Shown here piece after piece: positions 26,351 to 35,913 of a DNA stretch of 64,000 nt. The position numbers were made by a program, and so were the translations under genes. Within the stretch, counting starts at the first letter, position 1, and the number at the start of each line of letters is the position of its first letter. The DNA comes from Pyxidicoccus sp. MSG2 (GTDB lineage Bacteria > Myxococcota > Myxococcia > Myxococcales > Myxococcaceae), in the NCBI RefSeq assembly GCF_026626705.1, contig NZ_JAPNKC010000001.1:6032001-6096000 (forward strand). Direction: 5' to 3'. The notes beneath the pieces were generated by a model that saw nothing but the letters and a program-made list of their open reading frames with translations, did not search any database and was not told the DNA's origin.

Positions 26351-26450
26351 GACTTCCCCCGTGGCAGCGACAGCCTGCTCAGGGTAGCGCCAACGAAAGA
26401 CAGGTCGCGATTAGCGCCGCGTGAGAGTGCTCAACACCCGACTGCCAGCG

Positions 26451-26720
26451 TCAGCGCTGCTCCGCCTTCTTGAACCGCAGCCGCTTCAACTCCTCGAACC
26501 GCGCCCGATTACGCGGCGGCGTCGTGGCCACCAGCCCGTCCAGCATGCGCTTGGAGCTCTGGTAGATCTCCTCCACGGCGATGTCGAACGCATCGGTGTT
26601 CTGCTTCGACGGCTTGCGCGTGGCGGCAATCTTGCGGACGAACTGCAGCGCCGCCGCACGGATGTCGTCGTCGGTAGCGGGCGGCTCGAAGTTGAACAGG
26701 GGCTTGATGTTCCGGCACAT
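26451..26720 (-). CDS. DUF2277 family protein
   Basis: An 89-residue cytoplasmic protein beginning MCRNIKPLFNFEPPAT, the near-invariant opening of the DUF2277 family, followed by a charged three-helix region. Function is unknown across the family; its size and lack of export signal suggest a small helical partner protein. The Cys at position 2 followed by Arg-Asn is conserved in relatives. It is co-directional with the MFS gene upstream, 42 bp apart. Confidence 0.9.
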   Translation of the reverse strand: MCRNIKPLFNFEPPATDDDIRAAALQFVRKIAATRKPSKQNTDAFDIAVEEIYQSSKRMLDGLVATTPPRNRARFEELKRLRFKKAEQR

Positions 26721-26762
26721 GCCCCAAGGCTAGGAGCGTGCGGGGCGCACGGGCAAGGCCAC

Positions 26763-27977
26763 TCAGGCCGCCCGGTCGGCGGTGGCGACGAGCCGCTCGT
26801 GAAGCACGAAGAGCACCAGCGCGAAGCAGGCAATCATCGGTGCGATGGCCCGCAGGCCGGCGTATTCGCTCACGAGGCCAGCCATGTTCGGCAGCACCGC
26901 GATGCCCAGCGTCGCCATGCTCACCTGGAAGCCCACCGCGTGCGGCGCCATGTGCACCCCGACGCGCCTGGGCGTCTCGGCCATGAGCCCCGGGTAGATG
27001 GACGCGAGCGAGAATGACAGCAGCGGCAGCGCGATGGCCCCCAGTGCGAGCCCTGGAATGGCGAACAAGGCCGCGGAGAGGACCACCCCCACGGTGGCCA
27101 TCCGGATCATCCGGACCTGCCCCAGCCGCTCCACCACCAGTCCCAGCACGAGCCGCCCCGCGAAGAGCCCACCCCAGTAGGCCGCCACCCAGGTCCCTGC
27201 CGCCGTCCCGGAGAGGCCGCGCTCCTCCGTGAGCAGCGTGTAGCTCCACTGCCCGGCGCAGACCTCGATGCCCGTGTAGAAGAAGAAGATGGCCAGCTGC
27301 AGCCAGACCGTGCCGCTGCGCAGGGCCGTCCGGCCGCTGACGCGCGGCGCTTCCTCCGGCACCGGGCCGCTGCCACCGGGCGCGTCCAGAACCACCGGCG
27401 CCTCGGAGGGCGGCGTGTCCCAGCGTCTGCGCGACACGACAAAGGCGATGACCATGGCGGCGAGCAGCCCGCCAACCACCGCGTAGCCGACCCGCCAGGA
27501 GCCACCACGGCTGAGGACGGTGGTCATGATGGCCGGCCCCACCGTGGCGCCGGCCGCGTACGCGGCGTGGAGCCAGGACATGTGCTTCGGCCCGAAGTTC
27601 CGGGCCGCGTAGGTATTCAGCGCGGCGTCGATGGCGCCAGAGCCGAAGCCCATCAGGAGCGACGCCAGCAGGATGAGTGCGAAGGCAGGGGCGGCGGAGA
27701 TGCCCAGGACACTCGCGGCGACGAGCGCCGTGCTCCCCGTCAGTAGCAGGCCGATACCCAGGCCCTGGATGAGCCTGCCGGCGAGCATGCCGGAGAGGAA
27801 GTAGGAGCCCGCCGCGACGGCGACAGGCGCACCGAGGAGCGCCTGGTGGAGGCCCATTCCATCCCGCATGGACGGCCAGGCGACTCCGAGCAGCGCATCG
27901 GGCAGCCCGAGGCTGATGAAGGCGAGATAGGCGAGGGCCAGGATGGACCCGGAGGTGCGGGAGCTCGGACGTTGCAT
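26763..27977 (-). CDS. MFS transporter
   Basis: A 404-residue inner-membrane protein with twelve hydrophobic helices and a long basic central loop (about 195-235). The first loop has LPDALLGVAWPSMRDG and the third helix GSGAIDAALNTYAA, a pattern close to FucP/Bcr-type or BT0355-like sugar or small-molecule MFS permeases. Substrate unknown. The ATG chosen opens the first hydrophobic stretch but has no clear Shine-Dalgarno sequence; an upstream in-frame start would add a basic, unlikely leader. It is divergent from a GNAT gene over 190 bp. Confidence 0.85.
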   Translation of the reverse strand: MQRPSSRTSGSILALAYLAFISLGLPDALLGVAWPSMRDGMGLHQALLGAPVAVAAGSYFLSGMLAGRLIQGLGIGLLLTGSTALVAASVLGISAAPAFALILLASLLMGFGSGAIDAALNTYAARNFGPKHMSWLHAAYAAGATVGPAIMTTVLSRGGSWRVGYAVVGGLLAAMVIAFVVSRRRWDTPPSEAPVVLDAPGGSGPVPEEAPRVSGRTALRSGTVWLQLAIFFFYTGIEVCAGQWSYTLLTEERGLSGTAAGTWVAAYWGGLFAGRLVLGLVVERLGQVRMIRMATVGVVLSAALFAIPGLALGAIALPLLSFSLASIYPGLMAETPRRVGVHMAPHAVGFQVSMATLGIAVLPNMAGLVSEYAGLRAIAPMIACFALVLFVLHERLVATADRAA

Positions 27978-28167
27978 GGCGGCGTGAGCCGTGGATGCCA
28001 CGGGACGCGGACATGACGCCAGCGACAGTTTCCGGCGGAGCAGCGTGGCCAACGCACGCCTGCTCGGGCGCGGACGGGGCCCGGGCGGACCGGCACACTT
28101 GCGGCACTTTTCGGACCGCGACTGTGTCTTCACGGGGACGGTGGATGCCCGTTAGAACGGGCACACC

Positions 28168-28725
28168 ATGGCTCCACGGACCTGTCTCGTCACGCGGCGC
28201 GAGGAGCTGGAGCAGATACTCCAGCTCCAGGCCGCCAATCTGAAGCAACACGTGTCCCCCGAGCAGGCCGCGCGTGAGGGCTTCCTGACGGTGGCGCACA
28301 CGCTGGACGGGCTGCAGCGGATGCACGCGCTCGCGCCGAGCGTCATCGCGAAGGACGGCGACACGCTTGCGGGCTATGCGCTGGTGATGCCGGTGGAGGC
28401 GCGCGCCTTCGTCCCCCTCCTCGAGCCCATGTTCCAGCTCTTCGAGACGCTGAGCTGGCGCGGGCGCCCGCTGGGTGATTACCGCTACTACGTCATGGGC
28501 CAGGTGTGCGTGGCCGAGGCGTACCGGGGCCAGGGCGTGTTCGACGCCCTCTACCGCGGGCACCGCGAAGGCTACGGGACGCGCTTCGACTGCACGGTAA
28601 CGGAGGTAGCCACGCGCAACACGCGCTCGATGCGGGCCCACACCCGCGTCGGCTTCGAGCTGCTGAAGACGTACCGGGACGCCACGGACGAGTGGGCCGT
28701 CGTCGCCTTGCCGCTGCACGATTGA
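28168..28725 (+). CDS. GNAT family N-acetyltransferase
   Basis: A 185-residue single-domain GNAT enzyme. The acetyl-CoA-binding strand and turn are in MGQVCVAEAYRGQGVFDALY (residues near 110-130), fitting the Q/R-x-x-G-x-G/A consensus, followed by VTEVATRNTRSMRAHTRVGF, the typical N-x-x-x-x-x-x-Y/F-x-x-x-G-F end. Substrate unknown. The gene stands between the divergent MFS gene and the DUF2911 gene, 127 bp upstream of the latter. Confidence 0.88.
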   Translation: MAPRTCLVTRREELEQILQLQAANLKQHVSPEQAAREGFLTVAHTLDGLQRMHALAPSVIAKDGDTLAGYALVMPVEARAFVPLLEPMFQLFETLSWRGRPLGDYRYYVMGQVCVAEAYRGQGVFDALYRGHREGYGTRFDCTVTEVATRNTRSMRAHTRVGFELLKTYRDATDEWAVVALPLHD

Positions 28726-28852
28726 CTGTCGGGGAATGGGCGGGCCTGTTCAGCGTTGCATGGCCCCGGAAGAGGCGGGGGTGCCCCCGTCTGGCCGGAT
28801 GGTACGGTCCGGCGCTGCTTCCGCCCTTCCTTCACGACAGAGGAGCCCACCC

Positions 28853-29431
28853 ATGACGCACCGCCGCACCACGCTGAGCATTCCGACCCTGGCCGCGCTC
28901 GTCTTCCTCGCCGCCACGCCCGCGCTGGCGCAGAAGACCATTGCCCCCGAGAAGGCTCCCGTCAGCCCGCTGCAGATGACGGCGAAGAAGCTGGACGACA
29001 AGACGTACGTGAAGGTGACCTACAGCTCGCCGCGCATGCAGGACCCGAAGACGGGCGAGAAGCGCGTCATCTTTGGCAAGCTGGTGCCCTATGGCGAGGT
29101 GTGGCGCCTGGGCGCGAATGCCGCCACGGAGCTGACCACCACGGGTGACCTCGAAGTCGCGGGCAAGAAGCTCGCGGCCGGCACCTACGCGGTCTTCGCC
29201 ATTCCGCAGGCCGACAAGTGGACGCTCATCTTCAACAAGGACCTCGGCGAGTGGGGCGCCTACAAGTACAACAAGGACCAGGACGCCCTGCGCGTCGACG
29301 TGCCGGCGAAGAAGAGCGTCGACACCCATGAGGCGTTCACCATCGCCCTGGACGACAAGGGCACCGCGCTGAACTTCGCGTGGGAGAACACGCAGGTCTC
29401 CGTCCCCGTGAAGCCGGCGAAGAAGGGCTGA
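28853..29431 (+). CDS. DUF2911 exported protein
   Basis: A 192-residue exported beta-rich protein. A Sec signal peptide ends at ALA-QKT. The rest matches DUF2911: YSSPRMxDPKTGEKRVIFG, LVPYGEVWRLGANAATELTT, AGTYAVFAIP and WTLIFNKDLGEWGAYKY. The family is common in Bacteroidetes and myxobacteria, with no established function; the conserved G-x-x-W-R-x-G-A-N motif suggests a binding site. AGAGGAG precedes the ATG. It converges on the ABC-ATPase gene with 16 bp between them. Confidence 0.92.
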   Translation: MTHRRTTLSIPTLAALVFLAATPALAQKTIAPEKAPVSPLQMTAKKLDDKTYVKVTYSSPRMQDPKTGEKRVIFGKLVPYGEVWRLGANAATELTTTGDLEVAGKKLAAGTYAVFAIPQADKWTLIFNKDLGEWGAYKYNKDQDALRVDVPAKKSVDTHEAFTIALDDKGTALNFAWENTQVSVPVKPAKKG

Positions 29432-29447
29432 GCCACACGGCCTTCGC

Positions 29448-30482
29448 TCACCGGGAGGCGAACCGTTTCGCCTTCCCGATGCGCACGGCCAGCAATTCCC
29501 CCGCGCGCGCGTCGCGCGGGGGACCCACCACGCGCAGCAGCGTGCCGCCCACCGGGAAGCGGTACTCCGCCGCGTGTCCGAGGAACAGCCGCGCGGAGAG
29601 CGGCAGCAGCGTGCCCTCTCCGCCCAGCTCCAGGTCCTCCGGGCGGACCACCAGCGTGCACGGGCCGTCCGGGGCCACCATGCCCGCGGGCAGGGGGAAC
29701 TTCGCGTCCCCCTGTGCGGTGTGGAACTCCCCGTCTCGCACGTGGCCCACGAGGACATTCGCCCCTCCGACGAAGCCCGCGACGAACGGTGTCGCGGGCT
29801 CGCGGTAGAGGCGCTCGGGGGTGTCCACCTGCTCGATGACACCCTGGTTCATCACCGCGATGCGGTCCGACAGCGCGAGCGCCTCGCCCTGGTCGTGCGT
29901 GACGAAGACCATGGTGGTGCCCAGCCTCGCGCGCAGGGCGGCGATTTCCGCGCGCAGCTCCTCGCGCAGCGCCGCGTCCAGGTTGGACAGCGGCTCGTCC
30001 AGCAGCAACACGCGCGGGCCCGCCACCAGCGCCCTCGCGAGCGCCACGCGCTGGAGCTGTCCGCCCGACAGCTCGTGTGGCCTCCGCGTGGCGAGCGCCT
30101 CCAGCCGCACCCAGCGCAGCGCTTCCTTCACACGTGACGCCACCTCCGGCTTCGGCATGCGCCGCAGCGTCAGCGGGTACGCGACATTCTCCTCCACGGA
30201 GCGGTGCGGCCACACGGCGTAGCTCTGGAAGACCATGCCCAGCCCACGGCGCTCGGGCGGGACGCGGACTCCGGGCCCGGCCACCGTCTCCCCGCCGATG
30301 CGGATGACGCCTGTGTCCGGATGCTCCAGTCCCGCGAGCATGCGCAGCGTCGTCGTCTTGCCGCAGCCCGAGGGGCCGAGGAGCGACACCAGCTCTCCCT
30401 CGCGCACGTCCAGGCTGAGGCCGCGCACCACCGGCGTGGTGCCGTACGACTTGAACAGGCCCTCCAGCGCGAGCGCCGCCAT
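29448..30482 (-). CDS. ABC importer ATP-binding subunit, iron/spermidine class
   Basis: A 344-residue nucleotide-binding protein of the FbpC/PotA/MalK class. Walker A GPSGCGKTTT near residue 38, the Q-loop, signature LSGGQLQRVALARAL, Walker B VLLLDEP and H-loop THDQ are all present. A C-terminal TOBE-like regulatory domain of about 110 residues follows (GPCTLVVRPEDLEL). Its ATG shares one base with the stop of the permease gene (TGATG), showing translational coupling. With the permease and binding protein it forms a three-gene importer, most like ferric-iron (Fbp/Fut) systems. Confidence 0.93.
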   Translation of the reverse strand: MAALALEGLFKSYGTTPVVRGLSLDVREGELVSLLGPSGCGKTTTLRMLAGLEHPDTGVIRIGGETVAGPGVRVPPERRGLGMVFQSYAVWPHRSVEENVAYPLTLRRMPKPEVASRVKEALRWVRLEALATRRPHELSGGQLQRVALARALVAGPRVLLLDEPLSNLDAALREELRAEIAALRARLGTTMVFVTHDQGEALALSDRIAVMNQGVIEQVDTPERLYREPATPFVAGFVGGANVLVGHVRDGEFHTAQGDAKFPLPAGMVAPDGPCTLVVRPEDLELGGEGTLLPLSARLFLGHAAEYRFPVGGTLLRVVGPPRDARAGELLAVRIGKAKRFASR

Positions 30483-32149
30483 CACCGCACCTCCACCGCG
30501 CGCCGGCCCATCCGCGCGAGCACCGCCTGTCCCACCACCACCAGCGCGACGAAGGCACACGCCAGCACCGCCGCCGCCGCCGGGTCCGCGTAGCTCTGCA
30601 ATTCGAACAGCAGCGTGCCCAGCACCTCCGAGCCCGCTGGCACCAGCAGCACGGACATGGTGATTTCCGTCGCGCACGCGAGGAACGCGAGCACGAAGGC
30701 CACCACGAGCGCCGGCCGGAGCAGCGGCAGCGGCGCGTCCACGAACGCCCGCAGCGGACCCGCGCCGCTCACCCGCGCGGCCTCCGCCAGCGACGGGTCA
30801 ATCTGCGCCAGCGCCTCCGCGCTGTTCCGCGCCCCGAGCGCCAGGTACTTCGCCGCGTACGCGATGAGCAGCAGCCACGGCGTGTGCGCCAGAGCGAGTA
30901 CGAAGGCGACGCGGCCCAACAGGATGAAGCGTAGGTCGCGCGAGAAGGCGAGGAGCAGCGCCAGCGCGAGCACCGTGCCCGGCACGGCGTAGGGCCACAC
31001 CGCGAGCGCCTCCACTCCCGCGCCCGCGCGGCGGAAACCTCGCTGGAGCACCGCCGCCGCGAGCCCCAGTGCGCACACCAGCCCGCCCGCGCCCGCCGCC
31101 AGCAGCAGGCTGCGTCCGGTGGCGCGCAGCGTGCGCGGCTCCAGCAGCACGCCGGACCAGTGCGCCAGCGTCAACTCCCGCCACGCCAGGTCCGCGCCGA
31201 AGCTGCGCTGCATGGACGTGAGGAGGATGGCCGCCAGCGGGAGCAGCACCCACACCGCGCAGGTGACGCCCACCGCCACCGTGGCCGGCCCCCGCGCTCG
31301 GCCCAGGGGGAAGAGGCGGGAGGACACACCCTTGCCCGCGCTCAACCGCACACGGCCCGAGCGCCCCAGCGCCCACGTCGCCACGAGCGCCAGGGGCACG
31401 AGCAGCAGCAGTCCCGTGGCCAGCACCGACGCACGCGCCAGCCCCGCGTCTCCGCCCAGCAGCACCAACTCGTAGATGCGCGTGGTGAGCACGCGCGTGG
31501 GCGGCGACGCCGACACGCCCAGGAGGTACGGCACGCCGAAGGACGACGCCGCCATGAGGAACACCATCACCGCGCCGGACAGCAGCGACGGCAGGGCCAG
31601 CGGAAGCGTCGTCGTCAGCAGCGCGCGCACCGGCGAGGCGCCGCACACGCGCGCGGCCTCCTCCAGCGCCGGGTCCACCCGACGGAACGCGGCGGCCCCG
31701 GCGAGCAGCACCAGCGGCAGACCCGAGAGTCCCTCCACGAAGGCGATGCCCGCCGGGCCGTAGATGTCGAAAGTGCCCTCGCCCAACAGTCGGTTGAGGT
31801 AGCCCGCCCGGGGGCTCGCGAGGGACAGCCACCCCATGCCCCAGATGAACGCGGGAATGGCGGAGGGCAGGGTGAACAGCACCGTGAACGTCCCACGCAG
31901 CGGCAGGTCCGTGCGGAACAGCAGCAGCGCCAGCGGTGTGCCGAGCACCAGCGCCAGCAGCGCGGCCCCCGTGGACACCGTCAGCGTGTTCCCCAGCGCC
32001 CCACCTTCCGAGGCCAGCCACGACAGGTCCCCATGCGTCCCCACTCCGCGCAGGAGCAGCACGACGACGGGGCCGACGGCGAAGAACAGGACGGGCACCA
32101 GCCACGCGCCCAGCCCGAGCCACCGCCCTCGCGCGGCGTGCGCGCTCAT
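30482..32149 (-). CDS. Fused ABC importer permease, Fe(III)/FbpB class
   Basis: A 555-residue membrane protein with about twelve helices in two halves, each bearing an EAA loop (EEAARVCGASPVRALLTTTLP at about 175 and EAARVSGAGPLRAFVDAPLP at about 460). This double-permease form is typical of FbpB, SfuB and CysTW-like importers for ferric iron. The start ATG overlaps the stop of the binding-protein gene by four bases (ATGA) and its stop overlaps the ATPase start, so all three are one operon. It forms the membrane channel through which the ligand delivered by the binding protein passes. Confidence 0.93.
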   Translation of the reverse strand: MSAHAARGRWLGLGAWLVPVLFFAVGPVVVLLLRGVGTHGDLSWLASEGGALGNTLTVSTGAALLALVLGTPLALLLFRTDLPLRGTFTVLFTLPSAIPAFIWGMGWLSLASPRAGYLNRLLGEGTFDIYGPAGIAFVEGLSGLPLVLLAGAAAFRRVDPALEEAARVCGASPVRALLTTTLPLALPSLLSGAVMVFLMAASSFGVPYLLGVSASPPTRVLTTRIYELVLLGGDAGLARASVLATGLLLLVPLALVATWALGRSGRVRLSAGKGVSSRLFPLGRARGPATVAVGVTCAVWVLLPLAAILLTSMQRSFGADLAWRELTLAHWSGVLLEPRTLRATGRSLLLAAGAGGLVCALGLAAAVLQRGFRRAGAGVEALAVWPYAVPGTVLALALLLAFSRDLRFILLGRVAFVLALAHTPWLLLIAYAAKYLALGARNSAEALAQIDPSLAEAARVSGAGPLRAFVDAPLPLLRPALVVAFVLAFLACATEITMSVLLVPAGSEVLGTLLFELQSYADPAAAAVLACAFVALVVVGQAVLARMGRRAVEVR

Positions 32150-33201
32150 CGGGAGAACGCCCGGGTGAAGGACTCCTTGACGTCCCCACCGCGCGTGAGG
32201 CCCCGCTCCACGAGCGCGGGTGTCCACGGCTGCGCGCGCTCCAGCAGCGCGTCCACACCGGGCTCACCCCGCGGCCCGCCGAGCCTGGGGTCCACCGCGT
32301 GCATGTCGCCCTTCTCGACGATGAGGCGCTGGCCCTCGGGGGACAGGAGGACGTCCAGCACGGCCTTCGCCGCCACCGGGTTGGGCGTCGTCGCGAAGAG
32401 GCCCACCGGGCCGGGGATGACCACGGCGCCATCGGTGGGCCACACCACCTGGATGGGACTGCCGCGAGCCCGGGCCGCCAGCGCGTTCTCCAACAGCAGC
32501 ACTCCGGCGTCCGCCTCGCCGCTCTCCACCTTCTGGAGCACCGCCGCGTTGCCTCCGGCGACGATGGCGCCGCGCTCGCGCAGGCCGGTGAAGAAGGCGT
32601 CGCCGTACCTCGCCTGGCAGAACACCGCCCAGGTGAAGGCGGTGCCCGACGTGAGCGGGTCACCAATGGCCACGCGCCCCTTCCAGCGTCCGTCCGCCAA
32701 CTCAGCGAAGGACGACGGCACAGGCGTGGTGCCCTGGCGGTGCACCAGCACCATGGTGGACAGGCGGATGGCCGCGTAGCGCGCGTCCAGGTCCACCAGC
32801 GAGCGGGGCACCCGGAGCACGTTGGGCGAGGCGTAGCGCGCGAAGGCGCCCTCGCGAGCGAGCCGCTCGTAGAGGAACGGGTCCGACGTGGCGAGCAGGT
32901 CCGCGCGCACGGCGCCCGCGGCGCGCTCGGCTTCGAGCCGGCTGGCCACCTTCTCGCTGCCGGCCTGGTACCAGTGCACCTGAACGCCGGGGAGCTTCTC
33001 CTTCAGCAGCGGGTCCAGCGCGTCCAGCACGTGCCGATACATGGACGTGTAGACCCACACGTCTCCGGACGGTGCGCCCTCGCGCGCGGCCACGGGGCCT
33101 GACGCGGGCGCGGCGGACTCGATGCGGCACGCGGCGAGCAGGGCGAGCAGGGCGAGCACGGCGGCCAGGCCGGCGCCCCGGACCAGGGCAGGAGAGGGCA
33201 T
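32146..33201 (-). CDS. ABC importer substrate-binding lipoprotein, FutA/AfuA-like
   Basis: A 351-residue periplasmic or outer-leaflet lipoprotein (lipobox LLAAC at about 21-25). After a short linker it has a type-II solute-binding fold: VWVYTSMYRHVLDAL (first strand and helix), GSEKVASRLEAE, ADLLATSDP, DPLTSGTAFTW and the ENALAARA region. The pattern follows the Fe(III)-binding FutA/FbpA/AfuA family, whose ligands include tyrosines; Tyr pairs are not certain here, so iron is probable but unproven (other ligands of this class include phosphonate and thiamine). It is the first gene of the importer operon. Confidence 0.9.
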   Translation of the reverse strand: MPSPALVRGAGLAAVLALLALLAACRIESAAPASGPVAAREGAPSGDVWVYTSMYRHVLDALDPLLKEKLPGVQVHWYQAGSEKVASRLEAERAAGAVRADLLATSDPFLYERLAREGAFARYASPNVLRVPRSLVDLDARYAAIRLSTMVLVHRQGTTPVPSSFAELADGRWKGRVAIGDPLTSGTAFTWAVFCQARYGDAFFTGLRERGAIVAGGNAAVLQKVESGEADAGVLLLENALAARARGSPIQVVWPTDGAVVIPGPVGLFATTPNPVAAKAVLDVLLSPEGQRLIVEKGDMHAVDPRLGGPRGEPGVDALLERAQPWTPALVERGLTRGGDVKESFTRAFSR

Positions 33202-33211
33202 TCGCCGGGGA

Positions 33212-34438
33212 TTATGCGGAACGGGAGCGGAAAGTCACCGCTGCGTCGGGTTGCGGCGGGGATGCATGGGTTTCGGCCACCGCGGCTTCGGGCTCGCGCG
33301 CGGCGGTGTGGAAGTTCGTGGGGTGGTAGCGGTCTCGCAGCCGCATGAACGGCGTCTCGACGAAGCGGTACAGCAGCCAACCTCCGAGCAGACAGAGGGC
33401 GGCGATGATGGCCACGGTGGTGCCGCTGCCCAGGCCCCAGGGCTTCAGTTGCTCCCGCGCGATGTGGGCGAGCGGCTTGTGCGTCAGGTAGATGGCGTAG
33501 GACCACGCCGCGAGCGGCGCGGCGCCCGGCACTCGCACGCGGTACAGCAGCGAGCCCGGGCTCAGTGCAGCCACCACCAGCAGCGCGAAGGCGCAGGCCA
33601 CCAGCGAGTAGCCAAAGCCCGTCATCGCGAAGCCGTACCCGTAGCCGTCGATGTAGTAGTACCGCGCGAGCAGCGCGAAGAGGACCGTGGTGGCGAGCAC
33701 TCCCGCGCCCAGCGTGGCCCCGCCCCGGCCGGTGACGCGCTTCCAGAGTTCTGGATGGAAGTTCTTCAGCATGGCGATGGCCACACCGGGCAGGAACTCG
33801 TCGAAGCGGCAGAACGAGGAGTAGTAGATGTTCGGGTAGTAGCCCTCGACGGCGCCGCCCTCCTCCAGTCCGTACCGGAACCACAGCACGCAGCGCAGCG
33901 TGACACCGGCGACCATCAGCCCCGCCAGCGCGAACCAGGCCACCCGCTTCGACAGGGAGCGGCCGAAGTGCAGCGCGCCGACGATGACCAGCGGGAGCAG
34001 GACGTAGAACTGCTCCTCGATGCACAGCGACCATGCATGGGAGAATGCCGTGCCCGGCTGCAGCCACAGGTTCTGTGTGAAGGTGAGGAAGCGCCACAGC
34101 GGCGGGGGCGTCTTGCCGCCCATGAGCGTGGGCAGCGTGAAGTACAGCGCCAGCACCACGTAGTAGTTGGGCAGCGTCCGCAGCAGGCGTCGGAGGTAGA
34201 ACGCTCGCAGCGACAGCGACTTCCCCTTCGTGACGCCGGAGAGGAGCTGGTTTCCAATCAGGTAACCGCTCAGCACGAAGAACAGGTCCACCCCCGTCCA
34301 GCCCACGGTGCTGACCCAGCCGAAGGTCGGCTCGCCGCTGACGAACACCCTGTAGTGGTAGGCGAACACCAGCAGGATGGCGACCGCTCGGAGCGTGTCG
34401 AGCCCATCGAACCGGGGGGAAGTCTGCGCGGAAGTCAC
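33212..34438 (-). CDS. Acyltransferase 3 (OafA/YrhL-type) membrane protein
   Basis: A 408-residue integral-membrane acyltransferase with about ten helices. The family's N-terminal block is clear: FDGLDTLRAVAILLVFAYHY, GWTGVDLFFVLSGYLIG and RRLLRTLPNYYV, followed by the catalytic-like HAWSLCIEEQFY. Members transfer acetyl or longer acyl groups to exported sugars such as LPS O-antigen, peptidoglycan or antibiotics. GTG is used as the start, chosen because it precedes the family's first motif and has GAGGG upstream. It lies 10 bp upstream of the importer operon, but functional linkage is not evident. Confidence 0.92.
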   Translation of the reverse strand: MTSAQTSPRFDGLDTLRAVAILLVFAYHYRVFVSGEPTFGWVSTVGWTGVDLFFVLSGYLIGNQLLSGVTKGKSLSLRAFYLRRLLRTLPNYYVVLALYFTLPTLMGGKTPPPLWRFLTFTQNLWLQPGTAFSHAWSLCIEEQFYVLLPLVIVGALHFGRSLSKRVAWFALAGLMVAGVTLRCVLWFRYGLEEGGAVEGYYPNIYYSSFCRFDEFLPGVAIAMLKNFHPELWKRVTGRGGATLGAGVLATTVLFALLARYYYIDGYGYGFAMTGFGYSLVACAFALLVVAALSPGSLLYRVRVPGAAPLAAWSYAIYLTHKPLAHIAREQLKPWGLGSGTTVAIIAALCLLGGWLLYRFVETPFMRLRDRYHPTNFHTAAREPEAAVAETHASPPQPDAAVTFRSRSA

Positions 34439-34649
34439 GGTGCGAACCCTCGTCCCGGGAGCGGCGGGCTCCCATGGCTGTAGCACCGGAGCGTGGGCCG
34501 GAAAGACCCACCCCGCCACTTTGCGGCGGCGCCCCGCGGATGTGTCCTGCGCCGCGCAGGCGGGCTGCACCCCGAGCCGTTGCCGCTCCGGCGCGCGCCT
34601 CCCTAACTCCACCCCCTTCGTCGCGGTCCTTCGCCGACAAGGGGGAAAC

Positions 34650-35894
34650 ATGTCCGGGTATCGCCTCATCTCAGGGCTCGTGGGGCTGGGGGTCCTGCTT
34701 GGCTTCGCCCGGCCCGCCGAGGCCGCGTGCAGCTACGCGGCGTGCACCGCCCTATCGGCCGTGGACCGCACCTTCACCTCGGGCACGCGGTGGGCGTTCT
34801 CCGTCCAGAGCTGCCCGTGTGAGGGGTTGTCCATCCGGAATGCCTCCTTCACGCCTCGGGGAGGCACGTCGCGGGTGGTGCTCTCGCAGGCGGCCATCGC
34901 GGAGATTCACGTCCCCTATCTCGTGGGCACGCCCCGCCTCCTGGACGTCACCCGGGATTCCGAGGGGCTGGGCGTCAGGGCCATCCAGCTGAGCCAGGCG
35001 GAGTGCGCGGGAGGCACGCTGCTGGCCAACAACCGCATCTGCGTGAACATCGAGGACCGCGGCTACGCCTGGAAGTTGTCGACCACCTTCCAGCGGGGCG
35101 AGCTCGTCTCGGTGACCATGGCCTCGCAGCTCGGCACGTACACGTACATCAACCGGTGGGAGTTCCACGATGATGGGACCATCCAGCCCATGCTGGGGAT
35201 GACGGGGCGGCTCGCGTATTACGGGACGACCGTGGCCTATGCGCCCTATGGCAGTCGCATGGACTCCGTGGCGAACCCGACGCCGTCCTACGGGCTCACC
35301 CACATGCACAACGTCTATTACCGGATGGACTTCGACCTCGGTGGCTCGGCGAACGACGCCATCGCTCGGATGACCCTCCAGCCGTCCACGGCCCCGTCTC
35401 CCGGGAGCACCTGCGCCACGCCGGGAACCTGCTGGACGAACGTGGAGACGCCCATCCTGACCGAGTCCGCCCATGACATCGTCGCCGAGGCCTATTCGAC
35501 GTGGCACATCTACGACAAGCAACTCACCAACAGCGACGGGCGCAGCGTGGGCTATGAGCTCGTCCCCAAGCTCGATGGATTGTGGACCGGACAGGTCACC
35601 ACCGATGAGCCCTGGTCCCAACACGAGGTCTGGGTCACCCGGTTCAATGCCTGCGAGACGCTCGCGGTGAGGAACTTCCCTCCCCACATCAGGTCGACCT
35701 GCGCCTCCGCTCCTTCGAATGTGGGCGCCATGGTCGACGGCCAATCCGTGGATGGGCAGGACCTGGTGGTCTGGTACGTCAACCGGCACCTGCACACGCC
35801 TCGTGACGAGGACGAGGTCAACATGCCCACCGAGTGGATGTCCTTCACGCTCAAGCCGAGAAGCTTCCACCACCGGAACCCGCTCGAGCCCTGA
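34650..35894 (+). CDS. Secreted single-domain copper amine oxidase-like protein
   Basis: A 414-residue exported protein (signal cleaved after AEA). It covers only the catalytic domain of copper amine oxidases. Alignable landmarks are SQAAIAEIHVPY, NNRICVNIEDRGYAW, WEFHDDGTIQPMLGMTG, HMHNVYYRMDFDL and LVVWYVNRHLHTPRDEDEVNMP. Putative copper ligands are His218, His220 and His382; the topaquinone-precursor Tyr would be Tyr164 in GTYTY, where the family has N-Y-D/E-Y. Spacings of 54 and 162 residues match bacterial enzymes closely (49 and 159 in Arthrobacter). The missing Asn and Asp around the Tyr may affect cofactor formation. GGGGG precedes the ATG; likely monocistronic. Confidence 0.85.
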   Translation: MSGYRLISGLVGLGVLLGFARPAEAACSYAACTALSAVDRTFTSGTRWAFSVQSCPCEGLSIRNASFTPRGGTSRVVLSQAAIAEIHVPYLVGTPRLLDVTRDSEGLGVRAIQLSQAECAGGTLLANNRICVNIEDRGYAWKLSTTFQRGELVSVTMASQLGTYTYINRWEFHDDGTIQPMLGMTGRLAYYGTTVAYAPYGSRMDSVANPTPSYGLTHMHNVYYRMDFDLGGSANDAIARMTLQPSTAPSPGSTCATPGTCWTNVETPILTESAHDIVAEAYSTWHIYDKQLTNSDGRSVGYELVPKLDGLWTGQVTTDEPWSQHEVWVTRFNACETLAVRNFPPHIRSTCASAPSNVGAMVDGQSVDGQDLVVWYVNRHLHTPRDEDEVNMPTEWMSFTLKPRSFHHRNPLEP

Positions 35895-35913
35895 GCGCGT
35901 CCCGGCCCTTGCT

